A stretch of 64,000 nt of DNA from VAXT01 sp038040395 (lineage in GTDB: Bacteria > Actinomycetota > Thermoleophilia > Gaiellales > Gaiellaceae): contig JBBPIJ010000001.1 in assembly GCA_038040395.1 (NCBI GenBank), forward strand, positions 1 through 64,000, written 5' to 3'. Below are positions 58,335 to 64,000 of the stretch, piece after piece. The first letter of the stretch is position 1; each line of letters begins with the position of its first letter. The notes below the pieces were generated by a model, which was not told the origin of the DNA, ran no database searches, and saw nothing but the letters and a program-made list of their open reading frames with translations. The position numbers and the translations under genes were made by a program.

Positions 58335-59335
58335 CGCAGCTCGCCGGCATCGAGAACGAGACCGAGACGACGGCCGCACGGCCGTGCCTGTGCGAGAGCT
58401 ACGCTCGCGTGACGGAGCGCTCGGCTCTGGCCAGCGCACGGTGGCTCGGGCGCGCCGACCAGGCCGGCGCGCAGGAGGCGGCATGCGACGGGATGCAGGA
58501 GGCCCTCGAGCAGTTGCCGATCGACGGGCACATCGTCATCGGCGCCGGGGCCGACACGAAACAGCTTGCCGCCGGTGAGCGCATCGGAACCGGCGGCGAC
58601 CCCGCCGATCTCGCCCTCGACCCACTCGAAGGGGCGGGAATCGTCGCGCGGGGCGGGGTCGGCGCCATGTCGATGATCGCGTCGGGGCCGAGTGGCTCGT
58701 TCCACACGTTGCCCGAGATGTACATGCGGAAGATGGCGGTCGGTCCCGTCGCGCGCGGGAAGATCGACTTGAAGAAGCCGGTTGCCGAGAACATCGAGGC
58801 GATCGCAGCGGCGTTCGGCCGCCGGGTCGCAGACGTGACGACGATCGTCCTCGACCGGCCGCGCCACCACGACCTGATCCAGGAGATCCGCGACGCGGGC
58901 GCGCGGATCAAGCTGATCCAGGACGGCGACGTGACCGCCTCGATCTCGGCGGCGATCCGAGGCACGAACGACCACCTCGCGATCGGGATCGGCGGAACCC
59001 GGCAGGCCGTGCTCACCGCCGCCGCTCTGCGCTGTCTGGGCGGCGAGATGCAGGCTCAGCTCTGGCCAACCACGCGCGGAGAGATCGAGAGCGCCCAGGA
59101 GCTCGGCGTCACGGACATGGAGCAGATCTTTGCGATCGACGACCTCGCTCCGAACGAGGTGATCGTCGCCGCTACCGGCGTCTCGAACGGGGATCTGCTG
59201 CGCGGCGTGCGGTACGGAGCCGACAGCGCTCGCACGCACTCGCTCGTCATGTGCACTCGCTGCAACTGGGTCCGTTTCGTCGACGGGACTCACTTCTTCG
59301 CCCGCGAGCGGCGTGAGGAAGTCCGCCTCCTATAG
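58331..59335 (+). CDS. GlpX-like phosphatase with altered active site
   Basis: This 334-residue protein is of the class II fructose-1,6-bisphosphatase (GlpX) fold: ERSALASARWLGRADQAGAQ at the start, LALDPLEGAGIVARGG at 94-109, MYMRKMAVGP and IGIGGTRQAVLTAAALRCLGG. In true GlpX the second motif is GEGExDEAPML; here it is GAGADTKQLA (71-80), so the GEG glutamate is Ala, and DPxEGT is DPLEGA. The Asp of GRAD (43), the Asp97 and Glu100 remain. It could act on a different bisphosphate such as 2,3-diphosphoglycerate, or be regulatory. Its TAG stop is part of the next gene's -10. Confidence 0.85.
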   Translation: MTQLAGIENETETTAARPCLCESYARVTERSALASARWLGRADQAGAQEAACDGMQEALEQLPIDGHIVIGAGADTKQLAAGERIGTGGDPADLALDPLEGAGIVARGGVGAMSMIASGPSGSFHTLPEMYMRKMAVGPVARGKIDLKKPVAENIEAIAAAFGRRVADVTTIVLDRPRHHDLIQEIRDAGARIKLIQDGDVTASISAAIRGTNDHLAIGIGGTRQAVLTAAALRCLGGEMQAQLWPTTRGEIESAQELGVTDMEQIFAIDDLAPNEVIVAATGVSNGDLLRGVRYGADSARTHSLVMCTRCNWVRFVDGTHFFARERREEVRLL

Positions 59336-59338
59336 CGT
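59333..59338 (+). promoter_or_regulatory. TANNNT -10 hexamer for the 59346 gene (leaderless)
   Basis: TAGCGT begins with the stop codon of the GlpX-like gene and ends seven bases before ATG 59346. Confidence 0.55.
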
Positions 59339-59345
59339 GTCCGAC

Positions 59346-59645
59346 ATGCCGACGAAGGAAGAGGTCACCGAGGCGCTGAAAGGCGTCGAGGATCCCGAGC
59401 TCGGGATGGACGTCGTCGATCTCGGCCTCGTCTACGAGGTTCAGGTCGAGGGGCCGAAGGTCAAGGTCATCCACAGCCTGACGTCGATGGGCTGTCCCGC
59501 CGGCCCGATGATCCAGGAGGGAATCCACGACGCCGCGGCCGCGGTGCCCGGTGTCGAGGAAGTCGAGGTCGAGCTCACCTGGGATCCCGTGTGGACGCCC
59601 GAGCTGATGTCCGAAGACGCCAAGTTCATCCTCGGCTTCGGCTAA
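59346..59645 (+). CDS. DUF59/MIP18-family protein (PaaD/SufT-like)
   Basis: This 99-residue protein is of the metal-sulfur cluster assembly family: GVEDPELGMDVVDLGLVYEV, then TSMGCPAGPMIQEGI with the conserved Cys, and LTWDPVWTPELMS. Members help mature iron-sulfur proteins or serve in the phenylacetate pathway; the compact form here suggests the former. It has its own leaderless promoter, so it is not strictly part of the cDPG operon. It overlaps the convergent methyltransferase gene by 20 bases. Confidence 0.93.
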   Translation: MPTKEEVTEALKGVEDPELGMDVVDLGLVYEVQVEGPKVKVIHSLTSMGCPAGPMIQEGIHDAAAAVPGVEEVEVELTWDPVWTPELMSEDAKFILGFG

Positions 59646-60345
59646 GCCGCCGAAAGACCACTCGCTCCCAGATATCGATCGGCGGCTCGGCCTTGCGGAT
59701 GCGTGCGGCCAGCGCTCGCGGGATCCGGCAGCCTTCCCAGCTCTTCACGTCCTTCAGCAACTCGTCACCCGAGTCGTAGCGCTCGAGCCAATCGAACTGG
59801 AGCTCGGCTTCGGGCTCGAAAAGGCCACTTGTGGAAAGCAGGTCCTCGGTCGCTGCGACGAGCTCGAAGAACGCGGCGTCCTCGAACTCGCCCAGGCTGC
59901 GCCCCTCCACCTCTGCTCGGGCGGACGGAGGAACGGGATGCATGTCGAGGAGGACCCCGCCTGGGACGAGCGCCTCGTGAATCTTCCGCAGGGCGTTCAC
60001 GACGCCCTCACGCTCGATTCATCACAACGACCAGCTGAGGAACGCGATGTCGAACCGCTGCGGCGGGACGTCCAGGGACTCCGCCTCCGCCACCTGGAAC
60101 GCGACTCGGTCCGCCAGCTGGTCGGGCAGTGCTGCGCGCGCGTCTCGGATCGATTCCTCGTCGACGTCGATACCGACGACGTCTGCCGCTTGCTCGGCGT
60201 AGAGCCAGGTCATGCGCCCATCTCCGCAGCCGATCTCGAGCACTCGCTGGCCTGAGAAGTCGACGAGCGCGCCGAGGGCGCGGAGTTCCGCGCCCTCAGG
60301 ATCCTTCAGGGAGGCCACTTCTATGCGCCGGCGGACATTGGACAC
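59626..60345 (-). CDS. SAM methyltransferase interrupted by tandem in-frame TGA codons
   Basis: One minus-strand frame from GTG 60345 to TAA-type end at 59626 encodes 239 positions, but codons 108 and 109 (60022-60024 and 60019-60021) are both TGA. Before them is VLEIGCGDGRMTWLY (motif I) and FDIAFLSWSL; after them, in the same frame, IEREGVVNALRKIHEALVP and GGVLLDMHPVP, so methyltransferase homology continues across the stops. Either the TGAs are read as selenocysteine (the neighbouring position is often Cys or His in such enzymes) or the gene is freshly broken. A CAGAAT hexamer lies seven bases before the GTG. Confidence 0.7.
59990..60008 (-). other. Hairpin downstream of the tandem TGA, SECIS-like candidate
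   Basis: On the minus strand AGGGCG and CGCCCT form a perfect six-bp stem with loop TCGTGAA, beginning 13 bases after the first TGA and 10 after the second. If the last pair opens, the loop begins with G, as in bacterial SECIS elements. There is no bulged U and the loop lacks the E. coli GGUCU, so this is only compatible with, not proof of, recoding. Confidence 0.35.
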
Positions 60346-60422
60346 GACCGAGATTCTGCTGTGCTCATGTGCCGCCTTCCTCTCGCGGGAACCGGTTGTT
60401 TACTCCACTCGGGCATCCGCCG

Positions 60423-62840
60423 TCAAGCACGGATTGCCGCGCCAGCGGGGTCATACAGTGGCTCGGCCGCTACTTCGCCCGACACGGGGTGGCCGAAGAT
60501 TTCGACCTCGACCTGCGCGCCGACCTCGGCCAAGTACGCAGGGAGGTAGGCGTAGGCGATCGAATCTTCGACCGTATAGCCGTAGCCGCCGCTTGTCACG
60601 CGGCCCTCGACGCGGCCGTCGACCCGCACCGGCTCCGACCCGAGTGCGACGGAGCGGGGGTCTTCGAGCACTAGGCAGACGAGCTTGCGGTCGAGTCGGC
60701 CGTCCGCCGCTAGGAGCGCGTCGCGGCCGATGAAGTCCCCTTTGTCGAGCTTGACGGCGAAGCCGAGGCCTGCTTCGTAGGGCGTGTCCTCCGGAGTGAT
60801 GTCCGAGCCCCACACGCGGTAACCCTTCTCGAGCCGGCACGAGTCGATCGCCTTGTACCCACCGGCCACCAGGCCGTGCTCCCGCCCTGCCTCCCAGATC
60901 GTGTCCCAGAGCTGGAGGCAGACCTCCATCGGGCAGTAGAGCTCCCAGCCGAGCTCGCCGACGTAGGTGACCCGCAGTGCGAGGCATGGGACGGCGCCGA
61001 TCTCGAGCTCGCGCGCGCGCATGTACTTGAAGTCGTCGTTGGCGAGGCTCTCGCTCGCGAGCGGCTGGAGGATGTCTCGCGCCCTCGGCCCCCAGATTCC
61101 GAGGCAGGCAAGGCTGGACGTGACGTCCTCCACGGCCACCGAGCCGTCCTCGGGGGCATGTGAGCGGATCCAGGACAGGTCGTGCTGGCCGAACGCGGTT
61201 CCCGTGACGATCCGGAAGCGATCCTCGGCGAGCCGCGTGACCGTGAAGTCGCACTCGATCCCGCCGCGCTCGTTCAACATCTGCGTGTACGTGATCGCGC
61301 CAACGTCGCGGGCGACCCGGTTGTCGCAGAGGTGCTCGAGGAAGTCGGCCGCCCCGGCGCCGGAGACCTCGATCTTGGCGAAGGACGTCTCGTCGAAGAG
61401 CGCGGCCGACTCGCGCGTGGCCCGGTGCTCCGCGCCGACCGCCGGCGACCAGAGCCGCCCCGCCCAGCCTTCCGGGCGCAGCGACTCGTCTCCCGCGGCT
61501 GCGTTCGGCTCGAACCAGTTCGGCCGCTCCCAGCCCGACTTCTCTCCGAAGGCAGCGCCGAGCTCCCGCAGCCTCGGATAAGTGGGCGAGAGGTGCAACG
61601 GCCGGCCCGCCTGCCGTTCGTGGCCCGGGTACTTGACGTCGTAGTACGTGGAGTAGACCTCGAGTGTGCGGGCGAGTGTGTAGTCCCGGTTCGCGTAGCT
61701 TCGGCCGAAGCGGCGCGAGTCCATCTCCCAGGTATCGAGGCTCGGCAGCCCTTCGACGATCCACTCCGCGACTAGCTGTCCCATGCCGCCGGCGCCCGCG
61801 AGCCCGTGCGCGCAGAAGCCGGACGCGACCCAGAAGCCGCGCACGTCGGTCTCGCCGAGGATGAACTCGCCGTCCGGCGTGAACGCCTCAGGCCCATTCA
61901 CTAGACGGATCACCTCGGCCTCGGCCAGGTCGGGGACGCGAACGATCGCGTTCTGCATCAGCTCCTCGAAGCGATCCCAGTCCTCGGCGAGCAGTTGGCC
62001 GTTGAAGTCCGCCGGGATGCCGTCGAGGCCCCACGGCGCCGGGTTGCGCTCGTAGCCGCCCATGACGAGGCCCCCGGATTCGCCGCGGAAGTAGACGAGC
62101 AGCGACGGGTCCCGCATCGTCGGCAGGTCGAGAGGAAGGCCGCTCGGGCGCGTGATCAGGTACTCGTGCGCCATCGGAATGACCGGGACGACGACGCCTG
62201 CCATGGCACCGATCTCGGCCGCGAACATGCCGCCCGCGTTGACGACGACCTCGGTCTCGACCGGCCCCTTGTCGGTCTGGACGCCGGTGACTCGGCCTCG
62301 CTCGACGTCGATCGCAGTCACGCGCGTGTTCGTGTCGATCTCCGCCCCCCGGCGCCTCGCTCCCTCGACGAGGGCAAACGTGAGCTGGCTCGGGTCGATG
62401 TAGCCGTCGGTCGGGAGGTGCGCCGCGCCGAGAACGCCCTCGGTCGACATCGGCGGGAAGAGCGCCTGCGCTTCGTCGGCCGAGATCAGCTCGAGCGGGA
62501 GCCCGAACGTCTGTGCCCAGCCCGCCTGCCTTGCGAGCTCTTCCATCCGCTCCGTCGAGGACGCAAGGCGCAGCGAGCCGACCTCGTGCCAGCCGGTCTC
62601 GAGCCCGACCTCGTCCTGGAGCGTGCGGTAGAGCTCGACCGAGCTCATCATCATCTTCGTCAGGCTGAGCGAGCCGCGAAGCTGGCCCACGAGCCCCGCC
62701 GAGTGGAACGTCGAGCCGCTTGTCAGGTCGGCGCGCTCGACCAGGACGACGTCGTCCCAGCCGAGCCGCGAGAGCCAATAGAGGACGGAGGCGCCGCCGA
62801 CGCCTCCGCCGATCACGACCGCCCTAGCACTGCTACGCAC
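60423..62840 (-). CDS. Dimethylglycine/sarcosine dehydrogenase-like FAD enzyme with GcvT domains
   Basis: This 805-residue protein has an N-terminal FAD domain (VVIGGGVGGASVLYWLSRLG, residues 8-27) with SGSTFHSAGLVG, where His46 is the likely covalent FAD site, then a FAO-type linker domain and a C-terminal folate-binding GcvT module (GIECDFTVTRLAEDRFRI; GYKAIDSCRLEKGYRVWG). Such enzymes oxidatively remove methyl groups from dimethylglycine or sarcosine and pass them to tetrahydrofolate. Minus-strand TAGTGT lies six bases before GTG 62840 and overlaps the divergent promoter. Confidence 0.92.
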   Translation of the reverse strand: MRSSARAVVIGGGVGGASVLYWLSRLGWDDVVLVERADLTSGSTFHSAGLVGQLRGSLSLTKMMMSSVELYRTLQDEVGLETGWHEVGSLRLASSTERMEELARQAGWAQTFGLPLELISADEAQALFPPMSTEGVLGAAHLPTDGYIDPSQLTFALVEGARRRGAEIDTNTRVTAIDVERGRVTGVQTDKGPVETEVVVNAGGMFAAEIGAMAGVVVPVIPMAHEYLITRPSGLPLDLPTMRDPSLLVYFRGESGGLVMGGYERNPAPWGLDGIPADFNGQLLAEDWDRFEELMQNAIVRVPDLAEAEVIRLVNGPEAFTPDGEFILGETDVRGFWVASGFCAHGLAGAGGMGQLVAEWIVEGLPSLDTWEMDSRRFGRSYANRDYTLARTLEVYSTYYDVKYPGHERQAGRPLHLSPTYPRLRELGAAFGEKSGWERPNWFEPNAAAGDESLRPEGWAGRLWSPAVGAEHRATRESAALFDETSFAKIEVSGAGAADFLEHLCDNRVARDVGAITYTQMLNERGGIECDFTVTRLAEDRFRIVTGTAFGQHDLSWIRSHAPEDGSVAVEDVTSSLACLGIWGPRARDILQPLASESLANDDFKYMRARELEIGAVPCLALRVTYVGELGWELYCPMEVCLQLWDTIWEAGREHGLVAGGYKAIDSCRLEKGYRVWGSDITPEDTPYEAGLGFAVKLDKGDFIGRDALLAADGRLDRKLVCLVLEDPRSVALGSEPVRVDGRVEGRVTSGGYGYTVEDSIAYAYLPAYLAEVGAQVEVEIFGHPVSGEVAAEPLYDPAGAAIRA

Positions 62841-62845
62841 GGAAC

Positions 62846-62852
62846 TACACTA
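62846..62852. promoter_or_regulatory. Overlapping divergent -10 hexamers (TACACTA)
   Basis: TACACT (62846-62851) on the plus strand ends six bases before GTG 62858, and TAGTGT (62852-62847) on the minus strand ends six bases before GTG 62840. The two leaderless promoters share five of seven bases, so only one polymerase can occupy them at a time. Confidence 0.6.
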
Positions 62853-62857
62853 AGGAT

Positions 62858-63142
62858 GTGCGTGTCGTCGCCTCCGAGGAAGCGCGAAGGTATGTGGCCG
62901 AGCGCGGCGGTCGCCTCTACGTGTGGGTCAGGTCGTCGGCTTGCTGCCATTCGATCCCGAGGCTCGACAGCTCGACCGAGCCTCGGTCCGACCGGGAATT
63001 CCGCCGCGTGGCCGCCGAGGACTTCGAGGTCTGGGCTCCGCTGAAGCTCATGCGCCTCCCGAGCGAGCTCCATGTCGAGGTGCACCGCTTCCCCCGCCGC
63101 CGTGTAGAGGCGTACTGGGACGGCTGCGCCTGGATCGTCTAG
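62858..63142 (+). CDS. Small HesB/IscA-like hypothetical protein
   Basis: This 94-residue protein begins VVASEEARRYVAERGGRLYV and has SSACCHSIPRLDSSTEP, with paired Cys, then FRRVAAEDFEVWAPLKLMR. It looks like a compact iron-sulfur carrier-like fold but lacks the three-Cys IscA set. The leaderless promoter supports its start. Its stop touches the convergent kinase gene (4-base overlap). Function unknown. Confidence 0.7.
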   Translation: MRVVASEEARRYVAERGGRLYVWVRSSACCHSIPRLDSSTEPRSDREFRRVAAEDFEVWAPLKLMRLPSELHVEVHRFPRRRVEAYWDGCAWIV

Positions 63143-63999
63143 GCGGCCGCCAGCGCCGCACGAAAGGTCGGGTCCGCCGCCGTTTTGCGCAGCCGCTCGA
63201 AGTGCTCGGTCGCGTAGGCGACGAAGTCGAAGTCGAGCTCCGAGATCCCCTGCTGGACGACACCCCACATGGCCTCGCGGAAGTCGGACATGAAGCGCAT
63301 GAGGCGGAGGGATTGCAGGTCCTCGTCCCGTACAGCTTCGAAGTACGCCTCGAGGAGGGCACGGTTCGCCTCCTCGCCGAACTCGTGGTTGATCGAGAAG
63401 TTGGCGAGGTCGAAGAAGCGGTCGCCCATGCCTGCGTACTCCCAGTCGACGATGCGAATCCGCGCGCCGTCGTCGATGAAGTTCGCGTTCAGGAGGTCGT
63501 TGTGGCAGGGGGCGACCGCCTCACCCCGGCGCGTGGTCTCGATCTCGTCTGCGATCTCCTTCGCCCACGCGTAGTCGTCCGGAACCCGCACGTCGTGATC
63601 AGCGGCCGTCGCAGCGTAAACCTCCACGACGCGGAAGGAGTCGAATTGGCCGGGTATCGCAGGCCCGTCGTGGACGAGACGGAGCGTGGCCACGACCCGC
63701 CGCACCGTCTCGGGCCGGCGCATCTCCTGGAGCGGGATCGGCCGGCCCTCGATAAAGCGCGTCACTAGGTGGCCTTCGGGCTCGACGAAGCCGGCGACCT
63801 CCGGGCCGACCCCCAGCTCCGCGGCGACGAGCGAGGCACCGTGCTCGGTCTCGCGGTCGATCCCGAGGAGCTCGGTGTTCTTGCCTCCGATCCGGAGGAC
63901 GTACGTCTCACCTTCGAGAAGAACCTTGAAGTTGTGATTCGTGATGCCGCCGCCGAGCGGTTCGAGCTCGAGCGTTCGTTCCGGCCAGACGCGCGCTGC
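63139..63999 (-). CDS. Choline/ethanolamine kinase-like phosphotransferase, 5' end outside window
   Basis: This partial CDS runs off the right edge; 286 residues are visible. It shows LGGGITNHNFKVLLEGETYV, the VLRIGGKN nucleotide loop, then Brenner's motif PCHNDLLNANF and RIVDWEYAGMGDRFFDLANF, in place of the usual HGD and DFE. This is typical of choline/ethanolamine kinases and the bacterial LicA type. An internal GTG at 63765 is not the start, because homology continues upstream to the edge. It may phosphorylate choline-like amines, and the adjacent DMGDH-type enzyme also handles methylated amines. Confidence 0.88.
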   Translation of the reverse strand, partial: AARVWPERTLELEPLGGGITNHNFKVLLEGETYVLRIGGKNTELLGIDRETEHGASLVAAELGVGPEVAGFVEPEGHLVTRFIEGRPIPLQEMRRPETVRRVVATLRLVHDGPAIPGQFDSFRVVEVYAATAADHDVRVPDDYAWAKEIADEIETTRRGEAVAPCHNDLLNANFIDDGARIRIVDWEYAGMGDRFFDLANFSINHEFGEEANRALLEAYFEAVRDEDLQSLRLMRFMSDFREAMWGVVQQGISELDFDFVAYATEHFERLRKTAADPTFRAALAAA

Positions 64000-64000
64000 G

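Overview
The window is high-GC, densely packed bacterial chromosome. The gene set (pdxS/pdxT, the yebC and ruvCAB neighbourhood, LemA with a DUF2207 partner, a YpfJ-type zinc protease, a PASTA-ending secreted protein, a class III cyclase fused to an AAA/TPR module, a CcmE/CcmF block and an Otr(A)/TetM-like GTPase) fits a high-GC Gram-positive, most likely a deep-branching Actinomycetota of the Thermoleophilia (Gaiellales/Solirubrobacterales) type. The lineage is inferred from gene content and codon style, not from a marker gene.

Layout. 1-1.8 kb: an M29 aminopeptidase and a decayed gene. 1.8-4.6 kb: a small integrated element (unknown ORF, Xis-like HTH protein, tyrosine integrase, unknown cargo) that ends near a tRNA-3'-end-like sequence. 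4.7-16 kb: small-molecule enzymes with mostly Shine-Dalgarno starts (two alpha/beta-barrel proteins, O-methyltransferase, cupin, RidA, dienelactone hydrolase-like protein, ribosomal protection GTPase, methyltransferase, PEP-mutase-like enzyme, beta-propeller, nucleotidyltransferase, APH kinase). 16-23 kb: envelope proteins (YpfJ, lipoprotein, DUF2207, LemA), YjbQ, a radical SAM enzyme and a CAT-anticodon tRNA. 24-39 kb: housekeeping core (pdxS, pdxT, yebC, ruvCAB, recJ, relA/spoT). 39-48.5 kb: M55 peptidase, thioesterase, phosphomannomutase, cyclase/AAA/TPR regulator and an endonuclease IV-like protein. 49-54 kb: cytochrome c maturation (ccmE, ccmF, a CcmI-like protein) and an M23 peptidase. 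54-60 kb: hpt and the most interesting block. 60-64 kb: a DMGDH/GcvT-type oxidoreductase and a kinase.

The standout system is the overlapping operon at 55.4-59.3 kb: calcineurin-like phosphodiesterase, cyclic 2,3-diphosphoglycerate synthetase, 2-phosphoglycerate kinase and a GlpX-like phosphatase with an altered active site. The middle two enzymes are the two steps that make cyclic 2,3-diphosphoglycerate, a solute known from thermophilic methanogens. The flanking phosphoesterase and phosphatase could turn it over, which would make a bacterial cDPG synthesis/turnover module.

Two other signals stand out. First, a methyltransferase at 59.6-60.3 kb is interrupted by two adjacent in-frame TGA codons with intact, in-frame homology on both sides and a hairpin just downstream (tandem selenocysteine or a fresh pseudogene). 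Second, at least 20 genes have a TANNNT hexamer 6-7 nt before the start codon, on both strands, which is the signature of leaderless transcription as a main mode of expression.
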